A stretch of DNA of 64,000 nucleotides from Arthrobacter globiformis (lineage in GTDB: Bacteria > Actinomycetota > Actinomycetes > Actinomycetales > Micrococcaceae): the NCBI RefSeq assembly GCF_030817195.1, contig NZ_JAUSYZ010000001.1, positions 3,782,001 through 3,846,000 of the forward strand, read 5' to 3'. How positions within the stretch are numbered: the stretch's first letter is position 1; each line of letters begins with the position of its first letter. Under the pieces are notes generated by a model. The model had not been told where the DNA came from. It worked only from the letters and a program-made list of their open reading frames with translations, and did not search any database. The position numbers and the translations under genes are program-made. Positions 1 through 8,706 of the stretch are shown here, piece by piece.

Positions 1-851
1 CCGTCTTCGACGCGAAATTCGGCGAGTCGCTGCCCGGGCAGGTTGTCCGGAAAGAGGGAGACGCCGCCACCGGCGATCCCGCCGTCGACGAGGCGTATGA
101 CGGTCTGGGCCATACACACAGCCTTTACGCGGATGCCTTCGGACGGAACTCGATCGACGGGCTGGGAATGCCGCTGAAGGCCACCGTCCACTTCGGCAGG
201 ATGTATGACAATGCGTTTTGGGATGGACAGCAGATGGTGTTTGGCGACGGGGACGGAGAGGTCTTCGAGCGGTTCACGAGGTCGCTCAGCGTGATCGGCC
301 ACGAGCTGGCCCACGGGGTGACACAGTTTTCGGCCGGACTCGCCTACCGCAACCAGGCGGGTGCCATCAACGAGTCCGTCTCCGACGTTTTCGGCGCACT
401 CGTGGAGCAGTATTTCCGGAAGCAGACCACGGCCGAAGCGTCCTGGCTGATCGGCGAGGGCCTGTTCACGCCGCAGGTTGAAGGGTCCGCCCTGCGCTCC
501 ATGAAAGCGCCGGGAACGGCCTACGACGACGACGTCCTCGGCAAGGACCCGCAGCCGGACTCCATGGACTCCTACGTCCGCACACGATCGGACAACGGCG
601 GAGTCCATATCAATTCCGGCATTCCGAACCGGGCGTTCTGCCTCGTCGCCCAGACGCTGGGCGGCAACGCCTGGGATGCGCCGGGGCAGATCTGGTACGA
701 GACACTCACGGGCGGCTCGCTGAGCCCCGCCACCACCTTCGCCGCCTTCGCCAAAGCCACCGCCGCAACGGCGAAGGAACTATTCGGCGAGGAGTCCGCA
801 GAGCATGACGCCGTGCGCGGGGCGTGGGAGACTGTGAAGGTAAAGCTCTAA
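1..851 (+). CDS. M4 family (thermolysin/protealysin-like) metallopeptidase, C-terminal part
   Basis: This gene enters from the left edge: the reading frame is open from base 3 and no start is present, so the N-terminus (propeptide or signal) cannot be judged. The catalytic zinc site is intact. HELAH lies at about bases 300-314, the third zinc ligand Glu at 372-374 in GAINESVSD, and the transition-state His at 606-608 in GGVHINSG. These are the diagnostic M4 blocks in the right order and spacing, and the C-terminal helical domain is complete. The family cleaves peptide bonds on the amino side of bulky hydrophobic residues. The next gene, 60 bp downstream, resembles emfourin, the dedicated inhibitor of protealysin-type M4 enzymes, which favours the protealysin branch over a classical secreted thermolysin. 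Confidence 0.93.
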   Translation, partial: VFDAKFGESLPGQVVRKEGDAATGDPAVDEAYDGLGHTHSLYADAFGRNSIDGLGMPLKATVHFGRMYDNAFWDGQQMVFGDGDGEVFERFTRSLSVIGHELAHGVTQFSAGLAYRNQAGAINESVSDVFGALVEQYFRKQTTAEASWLIGEGLFTPQVEGSALRSMKAPGTAYDDDVLGKDPQPDSMDSYVRTRSDNGGVHINSGIPNRAFCLVAQTLGGNAWDAPGQIWYETLTGGSLSPATTFAAFAKATAATAKELFGEESAEHDAVRGAWETVKVKL

Positions 852-911
852 CCGACGCCGGGACTGTGGCCTTCCGCTTCCCGGCAGTCGCGGAACCCCG
901 GGAACGGCGCC

Positions 912-1226
912 ATGAAAATCACAGTCGAGCGCAGCGGCGGGATAGCCGCACTCACCCGCGTCTGGACGGTACAGGCCGTCACGACCAGTGAAAAGAGCCG
1001 CTGGCAGCCCCTCGTCGAAGCGTGCCCATGGGACGCCGTCGACGACCCCCGGCAGGCGCCGGACGGGCAGCCGGACCGCTTCATGTACTCCATCCGCGCC
1101 GGCCAACGCCGCGCCACTCTCCCGGAAACGGCAGTCACCGGTCCTTGGCGCGTGCTCGTGGAGTCGACCCGGACTGCCGCTGAGGAATCGCGGCCCGGCA
1201 GCGGCAAATCCGGTTTTCGACGCTAG
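912..1226 (+). CDS. Emfourin-like M4 protease inhibitor
   Basis: A 104-residue protein that opens MKITVERSGGIAALTR. It matches what I recall of emfourin, the small slow-binding inhibitor encoded next to protealysin in Serratia and in related M4 loci. It has no signal peptide, no transmembrane segment and no cysteine pair. It lies 60 bp after the M4 protease on the same strand, with no terminator between them, so the two are probably co-transcribed. By analogy it would keep the protease inactive in the cytoplasm until release. Its stop codon directly abuts the stop of the convergent regulator gene. The family call rests on the N-terminal motif and the genomic context; the inhibitory function is inferred. 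Confidence 0.75.
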   Translation: MKITVERSGGIAALTRVWTVQAVTTSEKSRWQPLVEACPWDAVDDPRQAPDGQPDRFMYSIRAGQRRATLPETAVTGPWRVLVESTRTAAEESRPGSGKSGFRR

Positions 1227-2195
1227 CTAGCCTGCCGGGACCATCTGGCCGCGGAAGGTCCGGCGGTAGGACTGCGGACTCGTGTCCAGCACCTTGGCGA
1301 AGTGGTGCCGGAGCAGCACGGGGTGGCCGAATCCTGACTGCCGCGCCACCTCGTCGATATTCAGCTCCGTGGATTCCAGAAGCTCCTGGGCGCGCAGGAC
1401 GCGCTGGGAATTGAGCCACGCAGCCGGGGTGGCTCCTGTTTCAGCACGGAACCGCCGGGCAAAGGTGCGCGGGGACATGTGCACGCGCGCGGCCAGTTCG
1501 TGGACGGGATGTTCCTCGTCCAGGTTCTCCACCATCCACCGGAGGAGTTCCTCCATGGGCTGGGAGCCGCACTCGGGCATCGGCCGGTCGATGAACTGGG
1601 CCTGGCCGCCGTCGCGGTGCGGCGGGACCACCATATCCCTGGCGATGGCGGCCGCCACGGCCGCCCCGAATTCGATCCGCACCAGATGCAGGCAGGCGTC
1701 AATGCCCGCCGCCGTCCCGGCGCTGGTGATGATCCTGCTGTCCTCGACATAAAGGACGTTCTCGTCCACCAGGACCTTGGGGTACTGGGCGGCGAGCTCT
1801 CCCGAGTAGTGCCAGTGCGTTGTGCACCGGCGTCCATCCAGGAGCCCTGCCCGCGCCAGTGCAAACGCGCCGGAGCAGATCGACATCACCCAGGCGCCGC
1901 GGTTGTGCGCCGCCCGGAGGGCATCGAGGACGGATTCCGGGACGTCTTCGTCCCTGCCATAGGGCGTCATGATCACCAGGTCGGCATCGGCGGCGGCTTC
2001 CAGGCCGAGGCCGACATTCATGGTGAGGCCGGACTTCAGCGGAACGTCTCCCGGCACCGGAGTGCACACCCGGAAGTCGAACTGCGGCACGCCTGTTCCC
2101 CGGTCCGAACGGTCGATGCCAAACACCTCAAAAGCGGTACCGAACTCAAAGATCGAGAAGTTGGGAACCACAATGACTGCCACTGTTTTGAGCAT
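1227..2195 (-). CDS. GlxA-type AraC family transcriptional regulator with DJ-1/PfpI domain
   Basis: A 322-residue regulator. Residues 1 to about 180 form a DJ-1/PfpI (class I amidotransferase-like) sensor with the SICSGAFALA elbow around the usual nucleophilic Cys. Residues about 215-315 form an AraC HTH pair, with a typical second helix in DEVARQSGFGHP. The frame stays open upstream, but homology begins at MLKTVAVIVVPNFS, so I chose the ATG at 2195. A CATACT hexamer lies 6 nt before that start and could be the -10 of a leaderless transcript. The family regulates catabolism of small nitrogenous compounds in several bacteria. No obvious target operon is adjacent, so the ligand is unknown. Confidence 0.88.
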   Translation of the reverse strand: MLKTVAVIVVPNFSIFEFGTAFEVFGIDRSDRGTGVPQFDFRVCTPVPGDVPLKSGLTMNVGLGLEAAADADLVIMTPYGRDEDVPESVLDALRAAHNRGAWVMSICSGAFALARAGLLDGRRCTTHWHYSGELAAQYPKVLVDENVLYVEDSRIITSAGTAAGIDACLHLVRIEFGAAVAAAIARDMVVPPHRDGGQAQFIDRPMPECGSQPMEELLRWMVENLDEEHPVHELAARVHMSPRTFARRFRAETGATPAAWLNSQRVLRAQELLESTELNIDEVARQSGFGHPVLLRHHFAKVLDTSPQSYRRTFRGQMVPAG

Positions 2196-2276
2196 GTTTC
2201 CAGTATGGCAGAAATTTGTACTTTTTAGGCATTTCTGCCACTTCTTTCGGGGCTTCCCCAGGAGAACCATGGAGAC

Positions 2277-2444
2277 ATGGAAATCTTCGGAATCGCCCTC
2301 CTTGTTCTGGTCCTCGTTGCAGCTGCCGCTACGGTCGGCGCCATTCTGCGGGATGGCCGCGGCCACACCCCTCCCGAGCACTCGGCGCGTGACTGGTCCG
2401 CGCTGGACCTGCCCAGCAGCAACTACACCATGCGCATCTTCTAG
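2277..2444 (+). CDS. 55-residue single-pass membrane microprotein
   Basis: This short frame begins MEIFGIALLVLVLVAAAATVG and ends SNYTMRIF. One hydrophobic helix spans residues 4-24, and a polar tail follows with a Trp and a conserved-looking terminal motif. It runs divergently from the glxA-type gene and is followed 18 bp later by a strong intrinsic terminator (2463-2490), which supports it as its own transcription unit. An AGGAG lies at 2260-2264, 12 nt before the start, which is rather far. Low sequence complexity is confined to the helix. I do not recognise a function, and conservation in relatives would settle whether it is real. Confidence 0.65.
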   Translation: MEIFGIALLVLVLVAAAATVGAILRDGRGHTPPEHSARDWSALDLPSSNYTMRIF

Positions 2445-2462
2445 CAAACCGTCCATCCAACC

Positions 2463-2490
2463 AAGGACCCGGCGCACGCCGGGTCCTTTT
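2463..2490 (+). terminator. Intrinsic terminator after the 55-residue microprotein
   Basis: A perfect 11-bp stem (AAGGACCCGGC / GCCGGGTCCTT) encloses a GCAC loop and ends in a T run. It isolates the microprotein from hrpA. Confidence 0.9.
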
Positions 2491-2499
2491 ACGCGGCAG

Positions 2500-2505
2500 T
2501 AGACT
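2500..2505 (+). promoter_or_regulatory. -10 hexamer TAGACT upstream of hrpA
   Basis: TAGACT fits the actinobacterial -10 consensus TANNNT and ends 10 nt before the ATG at 2516. No Shine-Dalgarno is suitably spaced, so hrpA may be transcribed with almost no leader. No clear -35 is visible. Confidence 0.4.
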
Positions 2506-2515
2506 TGTGGGAGCC

Positions 2516-5500
2516 ATGACTTTTCACATCTCCTACCCCGCCGAGCTGCCGGTCTCCGAGCGCCGCGAGGACCTGATGGCCGCGATTGCCGCCAACCAGG
2601 TGACGATCATTGCCGGCGAGACCGGCTCCGGAAAGACCACCCAGATCCCGAAGATGTGCCTGGAGCTGGGCCTGGGTGAGAACGGACTGATCGGCCACAC
2701 CCAGCCGCGGCGCCTCGCAGCCCGCACGGTGGCCGAGCGCATTGCCTCCGAGCTCGGCGTCGACATCGGGCAGGAAGTGGGCTTCCAGGTCCGCTTCACC
2801 GGCGAGGTGAGCAAGTCCACCAAGGTCAAACTGATGACCGACGGCATCCTGCTGGCCGAAATCCAGCGCGACAAGCTGCTCCGCAAATACAACGCGATCA
2901 TCATCGATGAGGCCCACGAACGCAGCCTGAACATCGACTTCATCCTCGGCTACCTCAAGCGGATCCTGCCGCAGCGGCCGGACCTGAAGGTGATCATCAC
3001 CTCCGCCACCATCGACCCCGAACGCTTTGCAAAGCACTTCGGCTCGGACGAGGAACCGTCACCCATCGTTGAGGTGTCCGGACGGACCTTCCCGGTGGAG
3101 ATCCGCTACCGGCCCCTCTCCCAGCCGGCCGGCGGCCCGTCCACCGGTGATGACGAGGACAACTCCTCCGACGATGAACTCGAGGAGGACCGCGACCCGC
3201 TGGACGCGGTCTGCGATGCCGTCGACGAGCTCGCCCTTGAAGCGCCGGGCGACATCCTCATCTTCTTCTCCGGCGAGCGGGAAATCCGCGACGCCGGGGA
3301 CGCCCTGCAGGCCAGGATCCAGTCCAACCGGCGGCTGGCCGGCACCGAGGTCCTGCCGCTGTTCGCGCGGCTGAGCCTTCAGGAACAGCACCGGGTGTTC
3401 AATCCGGGCGGCAAGCGGCGGATCGTGCTGGCCACCAACGTGGCCGAGACCTCCCTTACCGTGCCGGGCATCAAGTACGTCATCGACACCGGCACCGCCC
3501 GTATCTCGCGCTATTCGCACCGCACCAAGGTGCAGCGGCTGCCCATCGAGCGGGTATCCCAGGCGTCTGCCAACCAGCGTTCCGGACGCTGTGGCCGCGT
3601 GTCGGACGGCATCGCCATCCGGCTGTATTCCGAGGAGGACTTCGAGTCCCGGCCGCTCTACACGGACCCGGAAATCCTGCGCACCAACCTGGCTGCGGTC
3701 ATCCTGCAGATGACCGCCATGGGCGTCGCACGGGGGCCCAAGGACATCGAAAACTTCCCGTTCGTGGAGCCGCCGGACTCCCGGGCCATCAACGACGGCG
3801 TGACCCTCCTTCGGGAGCTCGGCGCCCTGCCGGCGCCGCAGGCCGCCACTGGCTCGTCCCAGGCGGCCAATGCCGAAAGCGGCAGGAATGCGGGCCGCAA
3901 CGGCGGCGGCGGCCTGACCGCCGTCGGACAGAAACTTGCCCAGCTTCCCGTGGACCCGCGGCTCGGCCGCATGATTGTGGAGGCCGGCAAGCGCGGCTGC
4001 GTCCGTGAAGTCATGATCCTGGCGGCTGCCCTCACCATTCAGGACCCCCGCGAGCGTCCAACGGACAAGCAGCAGCTGGCGGCGGAGAAGCACGCCCGCT
4101 TCCGCGACGAGAATTCCGACTTCACCGGCTACCTGAACCTCTGGAACTACATCCACGAGAAGCAGCAGGAGCTGTCCTCCACCCAGTTCCGCCGCCTGTG
4201 CCGCAACGAGTTCATCAACTACCTGCGCGTCCGCGAGTGGCAGGACCTCTTCACGCAGCTACGGCAGCTGGCCCGGCCGCTGGGCATCAGCCTGGACAAC
4301 AAGCGCCAGGCAGACGCCGTCGGCAACCACGAGGGCATCCACATCAGCCTGCTCTCCGGCCTGCTGAGCCACATCGGCATCCTCGATGAACGCAAGCGGG
4401 AATACGCGGGCGCCAGGGGAACACGATTTGCCATCTTCCCGGGCTCGGCACTGTTCAAGAAGTCGCCCACGTTTGTCATGGCAGCAGAACTCGTGGAGAC
4501 CAGCCGGCTGTGGGCACGGGTGGCCTCCAAGTTCGAGCCGTCGTGGGCCGAGCAGGTGGCGCCGCACCTGATCAAGCGCAGCTACAGCGAACCCCACTGG
4601 TCCACCAAGATGGGCGCGGTGATGGCTTATGAAAAGGTCACACTGTACGGCGTACCCATCATCGCGCAGCGCCGGATCAACTTCGGCAGGGTCGATCCCG
4701 TCCTGGCCCGCGAGCTGTTCATCCGGCATGCGCTGGTCCAGGGCGAATGGAAGACGCACCACAACTTCTTCCACCGCAACCGGGCCCTGCTGCAGGAAGT
4801 GGAAGAACTCGAGGCACGGATGCGCCGCCGGGACCTGCTGGTGGACGACGAGACGCTCTTCGAGTTTTATGACGCGCGCGTCGGCAAGGACGTCGTCTCC
4901 GAACGGCACTTCGACAAGTGGTGGAAGGACGCCCGGCAGCAGGATCCGGCGCTGCTGGACTTCGATGAGGCCCTGCTTCTGAGCGAGGACGCCGACGCGC
5001 TGGACGAGTCCGCCTACCCGAAGACGTGGCTGCACAAGGGCTTCGAACTGCCCCTGAGCTATGAATTCCATCCGGTGGCACCCGGCTCGACACCCAACCC
5101 GTCCGACGGCGTCACCGCGGAAGTTCCGGTGCTCTTCCTGAACCAGCTCGAAGACGCACCCTTCCGCTGGCTGATCCCAGGCCAGCGCGTGGAACTCGTC
5201 ACGGCGCTGATCAAGTCGCTGCCGAAGCAGGTCCGCAAGAGCTTCGTGCCGGCCCCGGACGTCGCCCGGCAGGCCGTGGCGGCGCTGGAAGCGGACTTCG
5301 ACCCGGCCGAGGACGAGCTGGAGAGCTCGCTGGAGCTTGTCCTGCGCCGGCTCAAGGGCCAGATCGTCCCGCCCGGATCCTGGAACTGGGAAGCGGTTCC
5401 GCCGCACCTGCGGGTGAGCTTCAAGGTGGTGGACAGCCGGGGCAAGGTCCTGGACGAGGGCAAGGACCTGGAAGCCCTGCAGGAGCGGCTCGCGCCGGCC

Positions 5501-6490
5501 ACCCGCCGGGCCATCGCGGAGTCGCTGGGCGCCACCCCCGCCACTGCCGGTCCGCGGTCGTCGAAGAAGAGCCAGCAGCAGGCTGCCCCTCAGGACGGCC
5601 GGCCACAGGCACAGGCCGGGTTCACGGAACAGTCCGGCCTGACCGAGTGGCGGTTCGGCACCATTCAGCGCCAAGCCAGCGTCACCGTCAAGGGTCACAC
5701 CGTCACCGGTTTTCCCGCGCTGGTGGACGAAGGAAAATCTGTTGGCTTGCGCATCTTCCAGACGGCGTCGGAGCAGCAGGAATCCATGCGGGGCGGTGTC
5801 ATCCGGCTCCTCGCCCTTCGCGTGCCCGCACCGGACCGCTATGTCCTCGAACACCTGAACAACACCGAGAAGCTGACGTTCAGCCAGAACCCTCACGGGT
5901 CCGTGTCTGCCCTGATCGCCGACTGCGTCCTGGCGGCGGTGGACAAGCTCACTCCGGCTGAGCTCCCGTGGGACCAGGCAGCGTTCGATGCCCTGTACGA
6001 ACATGTCCGGGCGGAGCTGATCGACACCGTCTTCAGCGTCACGGCCATCGTGGAGCGCATCCTCGCCAGCACCCGCCGGATCGAAAAGCAGCTCAGGGGC
6101 ACCACGAGCCTGGCGCTCATCAGCGCGCTCAACGATGTCCGCAGCCAGCTTGAACAGCTGGTCTTCCCCGGCTTTGTGGCCCGGACGGGCTATGCCCAGC
6201 TGAGCCAGCTCCCCCGCTACCTCGCTGCCATTGAAAAACGCCTGGAGAAGCTGCCCGGCAACGTGCAGCGCGATGCGCTCAACATGGCGGCGGTCCAGGA
6301 GCTGGAGGATGATTACGACGACGCCGTGTCGGCTTTGCTGCCCGGCCGCCGGGCAGGTGCCGAGCTGACGCAGGTCCGCTGGATGATCGAAGAGCTCAGG
6401 GTGAGCCTGTTCGCCGTCGAACTCGGAACGGCCTATTCGGTGTCCGAGAAGCGGATCCGGACGGCGCTGAACAAGGTGCTCGCGGCGTAG
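2516..6490 (+). CDS. hrpA: ATP-dependent RNA helicase HrpA
   Basis: A DEAH-box RNA helicase of 1324 residues, close to the usual HrpA length of about 1300. Walker A is GETGSGKTTQ near residue 38. The DEAH box is IIIDEAHERS, motif III is TSAT and motif VI is QRSGRCGR, followed by helicase-associated HA2, an OB fold and the long DUF3418 C-terminal region typical of HrpA. An acidic insertion of Asp and Glu near residues 215-230 interrupts the region between the RecA domains. I chose the ATG at 2516 (MTFHISYPAELPVSERRED); an in-frame GTG three codons earlier is possible. HrpA has been linked to mRNA processing and, in E. coli, to rescue of stalled or collided ribosomes. It is a stand-alone transcription unit. 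Confidence 0.95.
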   Translation: MTFHISYPAELPVSERREDLMAAIAANQVTIIAGETGSGKTTQIPKMCLELGLGENGLIGHTQPRRLAARTVAERIASELGVDIGQEVGFQVRFTGEVSKSTKVKLMTDGILLAEIQRDKLLRKYNAIIIDEAHERSLNIDFILGYLKRILPQRPDLKVIITSATIDPERFAKHFGSDEEPSPIVEVSGRTFPVEIRYRPLSQPAGGPSTGDDEDNSSDDELEEDRDPLDAVCDAVDELALEAPGDILIFFSGEREIRDAGDALQARIQSNRRLAGTEVLPLFARLSLQEQHRVFNPGGKRRIVLATNVAETSLTVPGIKYVIDTGTARISRYSHRTKVQRLPIERVSQASANQRSGRCGRVSDGIAIRLYSEEDFESRPLYTDPEILRTNLAAVILQMTAMGVARGPKDIENFPFVEPPDSRAINDGVTLLRELGALPAPQAATGSSQAANAESGRNAGRNGGGGLTAVGQKLAQLPVDPRLGRMIVEAGKRGCVREVMILAAALTIQDPRERPTDKQQLAAEKHARFRDENSDFTGYLNLWNYIHEKQQELSSTQFRRLCRNEFINYLRVREWQDLFTQLRQLARPLGISLDNKRQADAVGNHEGIHISLLSGLLSHIGILDERKREYAGARGTRFAIFPGSALFKKSPTFVMAAELVETSRLWARVASKFEPSWAEQVAPHLIKRSYSEPHWSTKMGAVMAYEKVTLYGVPIIAQRRINFGRVDPVLARELFIRHALVQGEWKTHHNFFHRNRALLQEVEELEARMRRRDLLVDDETLFEFYDARVGKDVVSERHFDKWWKDARQQDPALLDFDEALLLSEDADALDESAYPKTWLHKGFELPLSYEFHPVAPGSTPNPSDGVTAEVPVLFLNQLEDAPFRWLIPGQRVELVTALIKSLPKQVRKSFVPAPDVARQAVAALEADFDPAEDELESSLELVLRRLKGQIVPPGSWNWEAVPPHLRVSFKVVDSRGKVLDEGKDLEALQERLAPATRRAIAESLGATPATAGPRSSKKSQQQAAPQDGRPQAQAGFTEQSGLTEWRFGTIQRQASVTVKGHTVTGFPALVDEGKSVGLRIFQTASEQQESMRGGVIRLLALRVPAPDRYVLEHLNNTEKLTFSQNPHGSVSALIADCVLAAVDKLTPAELPWDQAAFDALYEHVRAELIDTVFSVTAIVERILASTRRIEKQLRGTTSLALISALNDVRSQLEQLVFPGFVARTGYAQLSQLPRYLAAIEKRLEKLPGNVQRDALNMAAVQELEDDYDDAVSALLPGRRAGAELTQVRWMIEELRVSLFAVELGTAYSVSEKRIRTALNKVLAA

Positions 6491-6655
6491 CCTCCCCCAA
6501 CTAAGTAGCATTTCAGGGCGTTCTCAGGGCTGGGAAGGCCCTGACCTGCTACCCAGTTTTCGTTCTGTGGCGGAGCTCAAAAACTTTCTGGATCCCGCCC
6601 TCATCCGGTGCCCGATCCGCCCTAAATTGTCAGTCCCCCTTGGCAGACTGTACCC

Positions 6656-8212
6656 ATGGAAGGCATCAGGAATTCGGCACTGCCAGCAGCGGCGCCGCAC
6701 GGCGGCGTTCTGCAGGCTGCCGCAGTTCCTGACCGGTTTCCCTACGACGACGACCCCAACTTCGTGGACCCCGACGACGTTCTTCCGGAGGACCCCTTCC
6801 CCGAGACCCTGATTGCTGACGCTGAGTTCCCGGAGGACCCATTTCCCGAGGCCCTCTATGCGGACGTTCTGTTCGCCGACGGCGCAGCCACCAACGCAGC
6901 CACCGGCACTGACGGGCGCGGGCCCCGTACGCCGCGGCCGGCTTTGCCGGACCGGGTCGCGGCGGCAACCGCCCTTCTGCGGGCCGATCTCAGCGCCGAC
7001 AGTGCCGGGCTGATCGACCAGACGCACGCCTACGAGAACATCAAAAACATGCTTGCCGGGCAACAGGCGAGGCTTGCCGTGACCTTCGAGGCCCGGCACA
7101 GCCAGGAGCACGCCCACCGGGTGACACTGACCGCCGAGGATCTGGGCAAAGACCGCAGCAATGACCGGGGCCCGGGCGCGGCCGAGCAGATCGCCCTCGC
7201 CCGCGGCGAGTCCCCAAACCGCGGCGCCCGGCTGTTCAGCACAGCCAAGGCCCTGGTGCAGATGCCCCGCACCCTGGCCGCCCTGGACACCGGACAGCTC
7301 AACGAAGAACGCGCCATGCACATCGTGAAAGAGACCGCCTGCCTGAGTCCCGCCGACCGGTCCGCCGTCGACGAGGAACTCGCCGCCGACACCGGAACCT
7401 TCACCGGCGCCGGGACCCGCACCGTCATCGCCGCGGCCCGGGCCGCCGCCACCCGCAGGGGCCCCAGCTCCGTCGCCCAGCGCGCCAGCCACGCCGCGTC
7501 CGAGCGGACCGTGAGCCTGCGCCCGGCCCCGGACACCATGACGTACCTGACCGCGCTGCTGCCCGTCCAGCAGGGCGTCGCGGTCTGGGCAGCACTGTCC
7601 CGGCAGGCCGATGCCCTCCACGGCGCCGGGGACCCGCGCTCCCGCGACCAGATCAAAGCCGACACCCTCGTCGAATGCACCACCGGCACCCACGCCGGCA
7701 TCACCGGCATCGAGATCAACCTCGTCATGACCGACCGCACCCTCCTCCAGGGCGACACCGAACCCGCCCGGATCCCCGGCTACGGCACCGTCCCCGGCGC
7801 TTGGGCACGCAACCTCCTCACCCACGGACCGGGAGAAGGAGGCGAGGAGCTCAAGACCTGGATCCGGCGGCTCTACACCGCCCCAGGAACCGGCGACCTC
7901 GTAGAAATGGAATCACGGCGGCGGCTTTTCCCGGCACCGCTGCGCCGCTTCATCCAGATCCGCGACGACACCTGCCGCACCCCCTACTGCGACGCCCGCA
8001 TCCGCCACCACGACCACATCATCCCCTGGCACGACGGCGGAACCACCACCTTGGCCAACGGCGCCGGCCTGTGCGAACCATGCAACCACACCAAAGAACT
8101 CCCCGGCTGGAAAGCCCAACCCAGACCGGGACCGAGGCACACCATCGAAATCACCACACCCACCGGCCACAGCTACCGATCCACGGCACCACCGCTACCA
8201 GGGAGCGGTTAG
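6656..8212 (+). CDS. DUF222 / HNH endonuclease family protein
   Basis: A 518-residue member of the DUF222-HNH family (related to the mycobacterial 13E12 repeat proteins), which is abundant and multicopy in Arthrobacter. The DUF222 helical region covers roughly residues 90-390. A C-terminal HNH nuclease module follows, with CRTPYCDARIRHHDHIIPWHDGG and the later CEPCNHTKE providing the His-Asn-His and zinc-Cys positions. The N-terminus carries a near-duplicate acidic motif (PEDPFPETLIAD / PEDPFPEALYAD, about residues 44-71). Codon use is very C-rich towards the 3' end. No partner methylase or toxin is adjacent. The biological role of the family is unsettled; selfish element, DNA repair and defence have all been suggested. 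Confidence 0.88.
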   Translation: MEGIRNSALPAAAPHGGVLQAAAVPDRFPYDDDPNFVDPDDVLPEDPFPETLIADAEFPEDPFPEALYADVLFADGAATNAATGTDGRGPRTPRPALPDRVAAATALLRADLSADSAGLIDQTHAYENIKNMLAGQQARLAVTFEARHSQEHAHRVTLTAEDLGKDRSNDRGPGAAEQIALARGESPNRGARLFSTAKALVQMPRTLAALDTGQLNEERAMHIVKETACLSPADRSAVDEELAADTGTFTGAGTRTVIAAARAAATRRGPSSVAQRASHAASERTVSLRPAPDTMTYLTALLPVQQGVAVWAALSRQADALHGAGDPRSRDQIKADTLVECTTGTHAGITGIEINLVMTDRTLLQGDTEPARIPGYGTVPGAWARNLLTHGPGEGGEELKTWIRRLYTAPGTGDLVEMESRRRLFPAPLRRFIQIRDDTCRTPYCDARIRHHDHIIPWHDGGTTTLANGAGLCEPCNHTKELPGWKAQPRPGPRHTIEITTPTGHSYRSTAPPLPGSG

Positions 8213-8277
8213 CGGGCACCGATAGTCGTGGAATCAGTCAGTCTGGAACGGGCGCGAATTGCCGATGTGGATTCCTC

Positions 8278-8706
8278 CTAAGCCTCCGGCACGAACTCCC
8301 CGTAGCCGGCGTCGCGCAGGCCTGCCCGCAGCTTTTCGGCGTTGGCGTCCAGCCGCGCTGGGTCCGGGTTGTGTTCGGCGGTGGCGAAATTGAATTCCGC
8401 CATGCTGTTGGAAGGCCACACATGCACGTGCATGTGGTTGATCTCGTAACCAGCCACGATGAGTCCTGCCCGGGCAGCCCCGAACGTGTCCACCTGCACC
8501 GCGCCGATGCGACGCGCCACTTCCATGACCCTGGCCAGGGTCTCAGGTGAGGCATCCGTCCAGCGGTCCACTTCCTCAGTCGGAACCACCAGCGTGTGCC
8601 CGTCAGCCAGCGGGCCCATGGTCAGGAACGCGGAGACGTCCGGCTCGCGCCAGACAAACCGGCCAGGGATCTCCCCGTTGAGAATCTTGGTGAACAGCGT
8701 GCTCAT
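8278..8706 (-). CDS. HIT family (histidine triad) protein
   Basis: A 142-residue HIT-domain protein with the nucleotide-binding triad NHMHVHVWP (His-x-His-x-His) and the upstream hydrophobic strand typical of HINT/FHIT hydrolases. Such proteins hydrolyse nucleoside phosphoramidates or dinucleoside polyphosphates. Its ATG overlaps the stop of the upstream dehydrogenase gene by 4 nt (ATGA), so the two are translationally coupled. The substrate cannot be inferred from the sequence. Confidence 0.92.
   Translation of the reverse strand: MSTLFTKILNGEIPGRFVWREPDVSAFLTMGPLADGHTLVVPTEEVDRWTDASPETLARVMEVARRIGAVQVDTFGAARAGLIVAGYEINHMHVHVWPSNSMAEFNFATAEHNPDPARLDANAEKLRAGLRDAGYGEFVPEA

Noticed and set aside
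4259..6511. Long open frame antisense to hrpA
   Set aside because: Low-complexity Leu/Arg/Gln composition typical of a complementary-frame shadow; the hrpA frame is clearly coding.
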